Shown: positions 24,720 to 32,839 of the stretch, piece by piece
Numbering within the stretch: position 1 is the first letter of the stretch
Layout: the number at the start of each line of letters is the position of its first letter
Assembly (NCBI RefSeq): GCF_044239695.1
Contig: NZ_JBIIAW010000005.1
Location: 1 to 57,797 of the forward strand
DNA length: 57,797 bases
Reading direction: 5' to 3'
Source: Pseudolysinimonas_A sp044239695
GTDB lineage: Bacteria; Actinomycetota; Actinomycetes; Actinomycetales; Microbacteriaceae
Notes under the pieces: model-generated
What the model saw: only the letters and a program-made list of their open reading frames with translations
The model's database searches: none
What the model was told of the DNA's origin: nothing
Made by a program: the position numbers and the translations under genes

Positions 24720-25889
24720 CTAGTTCGTCAGAGACTCCCGCAGCGCGTCGATGATGTGCGTCGCGCGGTGATCCTCGATCGCTTCCATCTGGTTCGTCAC
24801 GAAGGCGAACCCGATGCCGTGCTCGGGATCGGCGAAGGCGACCTGGCCGCCGGCGCCGTCGTGGCCGAACGACGACGACGTGAGGTAGCGGCGCGCTTCG
24901 GAATCGAGCTGGAACCCCATGCCCCAGCGCGGCCACGGCGGCGGCGCGTCGAACACCGGGGCGCCCTCGCTGGCGACGCCGAGCGCGACGTCGAGGGTGG
25001 CGTCGTCGAGCAGGCGCACCCCGTCGGTCTCGGTGACGGTGGCCGACCAGATCGCGGCGAGGCCGCGCGCGGTGGCGATGCCGCCGGCGCCCGGGATCTC
25101 GGCGGCGCGCACCGCCGGCAGGTTGAAGCCGGCGTCGTCGGCGACGAGTTCGCGCGGCAGGGCGCCGCCGAGGGTCATCGCGCGACCGCTCCAGTCGATG
25201 CCCGCGGGGGCGTCGCGCTCCTGGATCTCGGTGAGCTCGCGGAGGCTCGCTCCGACCCGTGACAGGGCGACCCGCTGCTGCTCCGCCTCCGGCAGTCCGA
25301 TCCAGACGTCGGCGCCGAGCGGACCGGTGACGGCCTCGGCGAAGAACGACCCGACCGACTCCCCGGCGACCCGGCGGATGACCTCGCCGATCAGCCAGCC
25401 GAAGGTGATCGCGTGATACGTGTAACCCGATCCCGGCTGCCAGAGCGGCTCCTGGGCGGCCAGCATCCCGGTCATCGCGTCCCAGTCGACGAGATCGGAT
25501 GCCGAGACGTCGACGCGCGGAGCGGAGAGCCCGGCGCGGTGCGCGAGCAGGTCACCGACCCGCGTCTCGGCCTTGCCGGCCTGCCCGAACTCGGGCCAGT
25601 AGTCGGTGACGAGCGCGTCGTAGTCGAGCCGGCCGCGGCGCACGAGTTCGGCGGCGAGGATCGACACGAGCCCCTTCGTGCACGAGAAGACGACGGTCGC
25701 GGTGTCGGTGGTCCACGGAGCCCCGGTGCGGGCGTCGGCGACGCCGCCCCACAGGTCGACGACGGACGCGCCGCGGTGGCGCACCGCCAGGGCCGCGCCC
25801 ATCTCGGGCTTGCCGTCGAACGCGCGGCGGAAGGCATCCGCCACCTTCTCGAACCCCGGGGCGGTCGTGCCCTCGATCGGCGGCGTCAT
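24720..25889 (-). CDS. Serine hydrolase, class C beta-lactamase-like / family VIII esterase
   Basis: 389 residues, no signal peptide, so cytoplasmic. The SxxK nucleophile motif is SCTK (Ser69, Lys72) and a tyrosine motif lies at YTYH (156-159), as in EstB-type esterases. In the family these cleave short acyl esters rather than beta-lactams. The ATG overlaps the stop of the glycosidase upstream (ATGA), making it the last gene of the sugar operon; deacetylating an esterified sugar is a reasonable inference. Longer in-frame extension upstream lies inside the glycosidase gene. Confidence 0.87.
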   Translation of the reverse strand: MTPPIEGTTAPGFEKVADAFRRAFDGKPEMGAALAVRHRGASVVDLWGGVADARTGAPWTTDTATVVFSCTKGLVSILAAELVRRGRLDYDALVTDYWPEFGQAGKAETRVGDLLAHRAGLSAPRVDVSASDLVDWDAMTGMLAAQEPLWQPGSGYTYHAITFGWLIGEVIRRVAGESVGSFFAEAVTGPLGADVWIGLPEAEQQRVALSRVGASLRELTEIQERDAPAGIDWSGRAMTLGGALPRELVADDAGFNLPAVRAAEIPGAGGIATARGLAAIWSATVTETDGVRLLDDATLDVALGVASEGAPVFDAPPPWPRWGMGFQLDSEARRYLTSSSFGHDGAGGQVAFADPEHGIGFAFVTNQMEAIEDHRATHIIDALRESLTN

Positions 25890-26845
25890 CGAACGACCTC
25901 GAGGCCGGAGTCGACGACGAGCACGCCGCCCTCCCGGCGGATCGGCATCGGGTCGGACAGCCGGCCGACGAATTCGCCCTGCTCGCCGACGTTCTCGAAC
26001 GCGAGCAGCACCGGGGCGCCGTCGCGGTCGCGGGCGACGCGTCCGCTGTAGTACCGCTCGTCGACCAGGCGGGTGGCCCGCTCGATCGGATACTCCCCCG
26101 ACGCGTCGCGGTCGACCGACCAGATCCCGCCCGCCTCCCCGGCGCGCGCACCCGCGAGGTGCGGCGAGTCGCAGGAGAAGAGCAGGATGCTGTCCCCGCC
26201 GAGTTCGACGACCTGCGGCACCTCGACGTGCATGAACCCCGCGCCGGGCGCGCTCACCGGCGGCCGCACGGTCCAGGTCTCGAGGTCGGGCGAGGTCGCG
26301 AGGCCGATGACGCCGCGGTCGATCGGGTCGCCGTGCGCGCTGCGGGCGGTGACCAGCATCCGCCATTCGTCGCCGACGCGGTACACCCACGGGTCGCGCC
26401 AGGCTTCTTCGCGCCAGGTGCCGGCGGCGAGCGTCTCGTACCACTCGGGGTCGGCGGTGACGATCGGGCCGGGGCTCTTCACCCAGGTGTGCAGGTCGGT
26501 GGAGGTCGCGACGCCGACGGTCTCGACGTTGGCGAGCGAATCCGCGGCGAGGAACCGGGCGCCCGTGTAGAACATCCGCCAGGTGCCGTCGTCGGCGCGC
26601 ACGACGCTGCCGGTCCAGGTGGCGGAGGCGTCGAACGACCCGGGCTCCCCGGGGGCGAGCACCTCGCCGAGGTCATCCCAGCTGCGCAGGTCGAGCGAGG
26701 TGGCGTGCCCGATGCGGGCGTTGCGGTGCCGCAGGTCGGGGTCGCCGAGCGAGCGCGGCGCGTGCAGGTAGTAGAGGTGGAACAGGTCGCCGTCGTCGGC
26801 GAGCCAGAAGTCCCAGACCCAGTGGTCGTCGCGGGCGAACGTCAT
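25886..26845 (-). CDS. Clan GH-J-like glycosidase (GH32/GH68-type five-blade propeller)
   Basis: 319 residues, no signal peptide. The three acidic positions of clan GH-J are recognisable: an N-terminal WVWDFW (Asp12) in place of WMNDPNG, the RDP motif in AWRDPW (Arg150-Asp151), and EVP (Glu208) where GH32 has EC. Repeated blade strands such as RIGHATSLDLRSW and GVATSTDLHTW are visible. The substrate may be a fructoside, but the first motif is atypical, so it could be another furanoside; GH43-type arabinosidase is the alternative. Fourth gene of the LacI-controlled operon. Confidence 0.75.
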   Translation of the reverse strand: MTFARDDHWVWDFWLADDGDLFHLYYLHAPRSLGDPDLRHRNARIGHATSLDLRSWDDLGEVLAPGEPGSFDASATWTGSVVRADDGTWRMFYTGARFLAADSLANVETVGVATSTDLHTWVKSPGPIVTADPEWYETLAAGTWREEAWRDPWVYRVGDEWRMLVTARSAHGDPIDRGVIGLATSPDLETWTVRPPVSAPGAGFMHVEVPQVVELGGDSILLFSCDSPHLAGARAGEAGGIWSVDRDASGEYPIERATRLVDERYYSGRVARDRDGAPVLLAFENVGEQGEFVGRLSDPMPIRREGGVLVVDSGLEVVR

Positions 26846-26894
26846 GGTGGCGTGTCTCGATTCGTGAGGAAGGTCGGGCCGGCGGAGAGGGGCG

Positions 26895-27719
26895 TCAGCC
26901 CTTCACCGCACCCTGGAGGAGCGCCCGGATGAACTGGCGCTGGAAGATCAGGAACACGATGATCGCGGGCGTGATGATGATCAGCGCTCCCGCGTTGAGC
27001 AGCGGGATGCTCGCGTAGTACTGCCCCTGGAAGAAGGTGAGCGCCCCGGCCACCGTGCGGTCGAGCGGGTCCTGGATCAGCACGACGGGCAGGATGAACT
27101 GGTTCCACGTCCAGAGGAACAGCAGGATCGACAGCGCCGAGATCGCGGGCACGGCGAGCGGCAACTGCACCCGCCGGAACTCCTGCCACACCGTCGCCCC
27201 GTCGACCCGGGCGGCTTCGGAGAGCTCGACCGGCACCCCGACGAAGTGGGCGCGCATCCAGGCGACGCTGAACGGCATGAACAGTCCGATGAGCGCGAAG
27301 CCGACCGACCAGGGGGTGTTCAGCAGGCCGAGGCCCTGCATCTGGTAGTAGATCGGGATGATCAGCGACTCGAACGGGATCGTGAGCCCGACGACGAACG
27401 CGAGCAGGATGAACCGGTTGCCGGGGATGCGCAGGTTGCCGAGCGCGTAGCCCGCCATCGTCGCGATGAGCACACTGGCCGGCACGACGATGAGCACGAT
27501 GCCGAGGCTCGACACCATCAGCTCGAGCACGTGGCCGGTCTCGAATGCGGTGACGAAGTTGATCCACTGCGGGTCGGTCGGCCAGGTCAGTCCGATGGGG
27601 TTGCGGTCGGCCGGCTGCAGCGCCGCCGACAGCATGCTGACGAGCGGCAGGATCGTGACGATCAGGACGACGATGAGGACGATGCGACCGACGATCGCTT
27701 CGCGGCGGCTGCCGATCAC
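26895..27719 (-). CDS. Sugar ABC transporter permease, MalG-type
   Basis: 274 residues, six helices, with EAA loop EAARVDGATVWQEFRRVQLP and C-terminal LLQGAVKG. The GTG start overlaps the stop of the MalF-type gene (GTGA). It forms the membrane channel with that partner. No ATPase gene is present, as in the ceb operon, which again implies a shared MsiK-type ATPase. The 49 bases to the glycosidase gene downstream hold no obvious terminator. Confidence 0.87.
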   Translation of the reverse strand: MIGSRREAIVGRIVLIVVLIVTILPLVSMLSAALQPADRNPIGLTWPTDPQWINFVTAFETGHVLELMVSSLGIVLIVVPASVLIATMAGYALGNLRIPGNRFILLAFVVGLTIPFESLIIPIYYQMQGLGLLNTPWSVGFALIGLFMPFSVAWMRAHFVGVPVELSEAARVDGATVWQEFRRVQLPLAVPAISALSILLFLWTWNQFILPVVLIQDPLDRTVAGALTFFQGQYYASIPLLNAGALIIITPAIIVFLIFQRQFIRALLQGAVKG

Positions 27720-28693
27720 TTGCTCTCCCTCGACAGACGCTGGAGCGGGACGACGACGAGCAGCACGAGCACCATCAGCACGATGCCGAAGGCGGACGCG
27801 AGACCGACGTCGCTCTGGGTGAACCCGATGCGGAAGATCGAGAGACCGGGCACGAGGGTCTCGCGTCCGGGTCCGCCGCGGGTGGAGGTGTAGATGATGT
27901 CGAAGCTGCTGAGCGCCGCGATGACGGTGAGCGTCACGAGGATCGCGATCTGCTGCCGGAGGCCGGGGATCGTGATCGTGATGAACTCGCGGAACCAGCC
28001 CGCGCCATCCAGTCGGATCGCCTCGTAGAGGGCGGGGTCGATCTTGCCGATGCCGGTGAGCAGCAGCACCGTGCACAGGCCGGTGAGCACCCACGATCCG
28101 ATGAGGCCGACGGCCGGCAGGGCGAAGCCGTATTCGGCCAGCCACGGGCGGGTGAAGTCGCCGAGCCCGATCGCGGAGAGGATCTGGTTGACCGTGCCGG
28201 TCTGCGCGTACATCCACGACCAGGCGATGCCGGCGGCGGCGAGCGGGATGATCTGCGGCAGGAACAGGATCGTCTGCGACACCGTCGAGAAGACGCCCGC
28301 ACGGATGTTGCGGATGAGGGTCGCAAGCACGAGACCGGTGCTCACCGGGATGACGGTGAAGAAGATGATGAGCACGAAGGCGTTGCGGATCGAGCCGAGC
28401 ATCTCGGCGTCGGTGAAGACCCGCAGGTAGTTGTCGATGCCGATGAAGGTGGAGGTGCCGACGCCGTTCCAGTCGTAGAACGAGTACTGCACGCCGAGGA
28501 GGAACGGGTAGATGACGAAGAAGCCGTAGGCCGCCGCCGCCGGGGCCAGCATCAGCCAGCCGGCGAGGGGGCCCCGCCGGGTCGCCTTTCGAGCGACCCG
28601 GCGAGGGGCAACCGCGGACGTCACAGGGCTGTCGCCCGTCACGCCGCCCGGCGTGGACGTCGTTCCTGCGACGCCGCGGTTGCGGGCGGCCAT
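27716..28693 (-). CDS. Sugar ABC transporter permease, MalF-type
   Basis: 325 residues. A 45-residue basic cytoplasmic N-terminus is followed by six helices; the EAA loop is YEAIRLDGAGWFREFITITI. ATG chosen because its last base is the first base of the binding-protein stop on this strand; the frame upstream belongs to that gene. Substrate unknown. Confidence 0.87.
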   Translation of the reverse strand: MAARNRGVAGTTSTPGGVTGDSPVTSAVAPRRVARKATRRGPLAGWLMLAPAAAAYGFFVIYPFLLGVQYSFYDWNGVGTSTFIGIDNYLRVFTDAEMLGSIRNAFVLIIFFTVIPVSTGLVLATLIRNIRAGVFSTVSQTILFLPQIIPLAAAGIAWSWMYAQTGTVNQILSAIGLGDFTRPWLAEYGFALPAVGLIGSWVLTGLCTVLLLTGIGKIDPALYEAIRLDGAGWFREFITITIPGLRQQIAILVTLTVIAALSSFDIIYTSTRGGPGRETLVPGLSIFRIGFTQSDVGLASAFGIVLMVLVLLVVVPLQRLSRESK

Positions 28694-30042
28694 CAGCCGC
28701 CGATCTCCTGCTCGTAGAACGCCTGGACGCGCTCGACGAAGTCCTTGCCGGTGATCTGGCCGGTGACCAGCAGCTGGGACTCGGGGATGATGGATCCGGC
28801 GTAGATACCGGCGGTCGTGTTGGCCATGAAGTCGACCTGACCGTTCTCGGCACCGATCTGCGCGCTCATCGCGATCGCCCGCTCGATGAGCGAGCCGGGC
28901 TCGACCTCGGGCAGCGGCAGCGACGGGTCGCCACCGGGCGAGGCGCCGGTCACGTCGACGATGATCTGTCGCGCGGCCGGGTCGGTGTGGATCCAGTTGA
29001 GGAAGTAGACGATCTCGTTGAGGTTGTCGGAGCCTGCGGCCGCCGAGAACGAGTTCGCCGCACCCATCGCGACGTGGTCGCCACCCTCTTCGGCCGGCGG
29101 CGCGAGGAAGAACGTCACGTCGTCGCCGAGCGCGTCCTGGTAGCCCTGCGCGGCCCAGTTGCCGTTGAAGGTGAAGAGGCCGTCGCCCTCCGAGAAGCGC
29201 GTCACGAAGGTGAAGTAGTCGATCGCGTTGATGTCCGACGGGAAGTAGCCGGCATCCGCCCACTTCTTGATCAGCTCAGCGCCCTCGACGTTGCCGGGGG
29301 TGTTGTAGGTCGCGCCCGGCTCGTTGAACATCCACGAGAGGAACTCGTCCTTGTCGGCGTACTGGTTCATCGCGGCCTGCACGACGAAGTTGACGACGCC
29401 GTCGGAGTCGCCGGCCATGATCGGCGTGATGCCGGCATCCTTGGCGAGCTGCATCTGCTCCTCGAGCTCCGCGATCGACTCCGGCGGAGCGTCGATGCCC
29501 AGCGTCTCGGCGTGCGCGAGGTTCATGTAGATACCCGTGACCGAGTAGCCGAGGCCGAGCTGGTAGAGCGAGCCGGAGCCGCGCACGCCTTCATCCGTCA
29601 TGCGGAGCGGGGCGAGCTGCGAGGCGGGCCACGCGTCCCAGCCGTAGGCGTCGAAGTACGGGTCGAGGTTGGCGACGAGGCCGTCCTTCACCGTGTCGCC
29701 CAGGGTGGGGAGGCGGATGAGGTCGGGCGGGTTGTCGCTCGCGAGCAGACGCGGCGCGTTGGCGGTGAGGTTCTGGAACGTGTCGCGGGTCACCTCGAAC
29801 GTGATGTTCGGGTGCTGCTTGGTGAACTCCTCGGCGAGCGCGTCGGTGACCGGGAAGCCGGTCTCGTCGGCGATCGTGAGCACCACTTCTTCGTCGGTGA
29901 GCTCGGTGCTCACGTCGACGCCTTCACTCGGGCCGGTGCTTCCTCCCGGCGCGCAGCCGGCGAGGGTGAGGCCGGCGACCGCGAGAAGTGCTGCGGCGGC
30001 GACCGGCGAGCGCCCGATGCGGGCGCGGCGGAGGGTTGCCAT
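28693..30042 (-). CDS. Sugar ABC transporter substrate-binding lipoprotein
   Basis: 449 residues from an ATG with AAAGGAG 5 bases upstream. The lipoprotein signal ends LTLAGC; a Gly/Ser linker and a SBP_bac_1 fold follow (ITFEVTRDTFQNLTANAPRL). It is a surface-tethered receptor for the MalFG-type permease encoded next. A longer in-frame start exists 30 codons upstream, but it would destroy the signal peptide. First gene of the operon, divergent from its LacI regulator. Confidence 0.9.
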   Translation of the reverse strand: MATLRRARIGRSPVAAAALLAVAGLTLAGCAPGGSTGPSEGVDVSTELTDEEVVLTIADETGFPVTDALAEEFTKQHPNITFEVTRDTFQNLTANAPRLLASDNPPDLIRLPTLGDTVKDGLVANLDPYFDAYGWDAWPASQLAPLRMTDEGVRGSGSLYQLGLGYSVTGIYMNLAHAETLGIDAPPESIAELEEQMQLAKDAGITPIMAGDSDGVVNFVVQAAMNQYADKDEFLSWMFNEPGATYNTPGNVEGAELIKKWADAGYFPSDINAIDYFTFVTRFSEGDGLFTFNGNWAAQGYQDALGDDVTFFLAPPAEEGGDHVAMGAANSFSAAAGSDNLNEIVYFLNWIHTDPAARQIIVDVTGASPGGDPSLPLPEVEPGSLIERAIAMSAQIGAENGQVDFMANTTAGIYAGSIIPESQLLVTGQITGKDFVERVQAFYEQEIGG

Positions 30043-30113
30043 TCTGACTCCTTTGTCTTCTGTGGTGCAGACGGCGAACCGCCAGGGTAGGGCGCGATTC
30101 AGTCTGCTCTTGG

Positions 30114-30184
30114 TGCTAAATGGATTTAGCAAGGCCCATCATTCGTCCTCGGCCCCGACGCTGTCAAGCTGAATCGAATTAGCT
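30114..30184 (-). promoter_or_regulatory. Promoter with two LacI-type operators for the sugar operon
   Basis: On the minus strand TTGACA (30162-30167), 18 bases, then AATGAT (30138-30143) point to a start near 30131. Operator O1, TGCTAAATGGATTTAGCA (30114-30131), has perfect 8-base arms and lies at the transcription start. Operator O2, AGCTGAATCGAATTAGCT (30167-30184), has 7/9 matching arms around a central CG and touches the -35. The regulator gene starts 50 bases further right. Confidence 0.72.
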
Positions 30185-30234
30185 GGCAAACTGGCCACGC
30201 CTGCGGGCGACGATGAGGTGAGGCGGGAGGCTTG

Positions 30235-31278
30235 ATGGCGCAGAAGCGGGTCACGCTCGCCGACGTCGCGCAGCGCGCCGGACTGTCGTCGTCGGCGGCC
30301 TCGATGATCCTCAACGGCCGCCCCGACACCCGGCTGTCGCAGGACGCGCACGACCGCGTCAACGCCGCCGCCCGCGAGCTCGGCTACCGGCCGAACGTCG
30401 CCGCCCGGGGCTTGCGCACCGACAAGACCGCCACGATCGGCTTCGTCTCCGACCTCGTCGCCACCACCCGTTTCGCGAGCGGTCTCATCAAGGGCGCCCT
30501 CGAGGCGGCCGAAGAAGCCGGCCACGTCGTGCTCGTCATGGAGACCGGCGGCGACCCCCGCCGCGAGGAGGAGGCGATCGCCGCCCTGCTCGACCGTCAG
30601 GTCGACGGCGTCATCTTCGGGACGATGCGCGCGCGCGAACTCTTCATCCCGCAACTGCCGAAGGGCACCCACGCGGTGATCCTCAACGGCACGAACGCCC
30701 TCTACCCCACGTCGGTGCTACCGGCAGAGGATGAAGGTGGTCGCGCGGCCGTCGAGCTGCTCGTGGCGCAGGGGCACCGCGGCGGCATCGCCCTCATCGG
30801 CCAGAGCGACGAGGCCGAGCGCGACACCTTCCGCTCGGCGACCGTCGCGGCCCGGGTGGCCGGCATCCGTTCGGCGATGTCTTTGCATGGCCTCTCGTTC
30901 GTGGCGGAGGAGTCGATCTGGCTCTGGGAACCCGAGCACGGCTACGACGCCACCCGGCGGCTGCTCGCCTCCCGCGACGACGTTCGGGCGCTGATCTGCA
31001 TGAACGACCGGCTCGCCTTCGGCGCCTACCAGGCGGCCGCCGAGGCGGGGCTGTCGATCCCGGGCGACCTGTCGATCGTCTCGTTCGACAACGACGAGAT
31101 CGCCGCCTACCTGCGGCCCGGGCTGACGACCGTGGCGCTGCCGCACGAGGCGATGGGGCGGCGTGCCGTGGAGCTGCTACTCACCGAAGGCACGGAGGAG
31201 GAGCACCTGATCCCGATGCCCGTGGTCGAGCGCTCCTCGATCGCTCCCCCCTCCGCTCCCTCCCCCACCGCGGGTTGA
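30235..31278 (+). CDS. LacI-family regulator of the adjacent sugar operon
   Basis: 347 residues. DNA-binding helices in RVTLADVAQRAGLSSSAASM (about 5-24), hinge NVAARGLR, then a sugar-sensing domain ending RPGLTTVALPHEAMGRRAVE. ATG preferred over the TTG one codon earlier because GGGAGG then lies 4 bases upstream. The divergent neighbour is the binding-protein gene with two operators between, so it very likely represses that operon and itself. The final residues PTAG and the TGA come from a palindromic repeat that invades the 3' end. Confidence 0.88.
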   Translation: MAQKRVTLADVAQRAGLSSSAASMILNGRPDTRLSQDAHDRVNAAARELGYRPNVAARGLRTDKTATIGFVSDLVATTRFASGLIKGALEAAEEAGHVVLVMETGGDPRREEEAIAALLDRQVDGVIFGTMRARELFIPQLPKGTHAVILNGTNALYPTSVLPAEDEGGRAAVELLVAQGHRGGIALIGQSDEAERDTFRSATVAARVAGIRSAMSLHGLSFVAEESIWLWEPEHGYDATRRLLASRDDVRALICMNDRLAFGAYQAAAEAGLSIPGDLSIVSFDNDEIAAYLRPGLTTVALPHEAMGRRAVELLLTEGTEEEHLIPMPVVERSSIAPPSAPSPTAG

Positions 31279-31307
31279 GTGCCGCCGAAGGCGGTGTATC
31301 GAAACCC
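31270..31307. repeat. Imperfect palindromic repeat, copy 1
   Basis: Outer arms GGGTT/AACCC and inner stem CCGCC-GAA-GGCGG, with conserved flank text GAGTG and TGTATCGAAACC. The TGA of the lacI gene lies inside. Single copy at this site. Confidence 0.85.
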
Positions 31308-31374
31308 ACCCCGAGCAACTTCCTGGGTTGTCAACGCCCCGACGCTCTCGCGCACGGATCCGTAGGGTCGAAGC

Positions 31375-31662
31375 ATGGCTGACACGGTTATCCACGACGA
31401 ATCCGGATCCCGCTTCGTGCTGATGCGAGGCGACCAGCAGATCGGCGAGGCGGGCTACGAGACCCGCGAAGACGGCGGCATCGTCTTCACCCACACCGAA
31501 GTCGATCAGGAGCTGCAGGAACGCGGCCTCGGGTCGACCCTCGTCGGCAGTGCGCTCGACCAGTTGCGGACGTCGACGGATGTGCGCATCGGTGCGACCT
31601 GCCCGTTCGTGCGGCGCTACCTCGAGGAGCACCCGGAGTACGGGGATCTGACCAACCGCTAG
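31375..31662 (+). CDS. Small GNAT-fold acetyltransferase-like protein (YjdJ/Acetyltransf_CG type)
   Basis: 95 residues. ERGLGSTLVGSALDQLR (about 49-65) is the acetyl-CoA pyrophosphate-binding turn of the GNAT fold, and CPFVRRYLEEHPEY near the C-terminus is the signature of the minimal YjdJ-type family. It should be a cytoplasmic protein binding acetyl-CoA; substrate unknown. Monocistronic, between a palindromic repeat and the lower-GC island. Confidence 0.9.
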   Translation: MADTVIHDESGSRFVLMRGDQQIGEAGYETREDGGIVFTHTEVDQELQERGLGSTLVGSALDQLRTSTDVRIGATCPFVRRYLEEHPEYGDLTNR

Positions 31663-31707
31663 GTGTTAAGCCGACTTCAGTTGGTCGCCGAGGTCGTGAG
31701 CGCCGCG

Positions 31708-32394
31708 CTAGGAAGCTCTCGGCTTCGAGGTCCGGCTGACCGGTCTCGCCGCCGCGAGCGCTGCCGCCGCATCATTCTCGCGCTCGTCAGACACTCGCGC
31801 GAAACGGTCCCAGAATCGCTCACCGTCGACGAGACGCTCTCGTCTGGGCAGGAGCTCTTCTGCAGCGTCTAAGGATAGGAGCGCGGCCATGTAACTGCGG
31901 CGCGCGTCCCCGACTAACGCGTCCCGTTTGCGAATGTCGGCCGCGGGAGAGGTGTCTGGGACCTTCGCCGCCTTTTCTAGGTTCTGGCGGGAAAAAGTCA
32001 GCAGGTGTCTTACGAGAAAGAGTTCGTTCGTAAATTTCAAACTTGCGTCCCGAACTTCGATGATCGGTGCGAGCATGTGAAGTTCCTTGTCGCACAGAAC
32101 TTCCTGGTGCTCAATGGCTCTTTGAAGAGTCGCATCAGAGCTGCCCAGGCGATCGACTGCACCCACGATGCGGCTGCGCAAGATGTTCATGTCCGGGACA
32201 GCCCTCGACGCAACTACTGCTCGCTCGGCGCGGCGCCGCAGGAGCTCTCCGACGAAAGGAATCACTGTCGCGACGACGAGTAGGGCTGTGACCACCACCA
32301 GGCCCCATGTCGCGCCGACGATTGCTGACTCATCCGCGCCATTTGCGACCAGGAAGGGCATGAGGAAAGATACCGCAGAACCGATTCCGATCAT
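31708..32394 (-). CDS. Hypothetical protein with two N-terminal membrane helices
   Basis: 228 residues; family not recognised. Helices at about 5-18 and 29-50, then a mostly helical soluble part of 175 residues with no cysteine-, histidine- or nucleotide-binding motif that I can name (NELFLVRHLLTFSRQNLEKA). Codon use is visibly less GC-rich than in the flanking operons. It sits at the left border of the island that also holds the recombinase remnant, so it is probably acquired cargo. Confidence 0.65.
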   Translation of the reverse strand: MIGIGSAVSFLMPFLVANGADESAIVGATWGLVVVTALLVVATVIPFVGELLRRRAERAVVASRAVPDMNILRSRIVGAVDRLGSSDATLQRAIEHQEVLCDKELHMLAPIIEVRDASLKFTNELFLVRHLLTFSRQNLEKAAKVPDTSPAADIRKRDALVGDARRSYMAALLSLDAAEELLPRRERLVDGERFWDRFARVSDERENDAAAALAAARPVSRTSKPRAS

Positions 32395-32467
32395 TCTCTT
32401 ACGGTGAAGTAATCCGAGGCTGTGTCTGCCGCCTTCTCACGTGTATCAGTCCTCGAAGGAACACATC

Positions 32468-32589
32468 ATGAGCCAGGTCGCAGTCATCTATTGCCGGATC
32501 TCAGAGGCCAAGAGCGACGGTTGAGCGTCGCCGTCGAGCGTCAAAAGCGCGAGGGTCGGGCCTGGGCGGAGGAGCACGACCCGGAGTGA
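32468..32589 (+). pseudogene. Broken serine recombinase (resolvase/integrase), N-terminal remnant
   Basis: From an ATG with a proper AAGGA upstream, the frame reads MSQVAVIYCRISEAKSDG, the start of the resolvase catalytic domain with the YCRIS nucleophile-serine motif, then stops (TGA at 32522). The next frame continues LSVAVERQKREGRAWAEEH, the expected following motif with VERQ, and stops at 32587. One missing base near 32520 explains the shift. Nothing recognisable as recombinase follows in the 250 bases up to the next gene; that stretch has no coding signal on either strand apart from a hairpin. It is a remnant of an integrating element. Confidence 0.8.
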
Positions 32590-32782
32590 ATTTCTCTCTA
32601 CGGGAGCTGCGGATCCCGCGCTCTGAGCAGTGACGCGTCTCGGGTTGAGAGAGCCACGCTTTCACCCGACGGCGCCCGGCCACGCCGACGGCAAGAAATA
32701 GCGACATCGTGGCGGGATAGCTACAGGACCGCATGCGAGAGACGCGACACGCCTAGTTATAGGAGGGCCCTCTCGGACAAGA

Positions 32783-32814
32783 AGTGCCCCGGCTAGTAGG
32801 CCTGGCGGGGCACT
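32783..32814 (-). terminator. Hairpin downstream of the island operon
   Basis: A 9-base-pair stem, AGTGCCCCG with CGGGGCACT (32783-32791, 32806-32814), and a 14-base loop, located 26 bases past the stop of the minus-strand two-gene operon and followed on that strand by a T-containing tract. Confidence 0.55.
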
Positions 32815-32839
32815 CCGGGCCTGTGACGCTTGAGAGCCG

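Noticed and set aside
31663..31872. Short plus-strand frame of 69 codons
   Set aside because: No ribosome site and fully antisense to the island membrane-protein gene, which has coherent helices.
32590..32782. Search for the remaining recombinase domain after the frameshift
   Set aside because: No frame shows recombinase motifs beyond AWAEEH; the stretch has stops in all frames and no recognisable gene.
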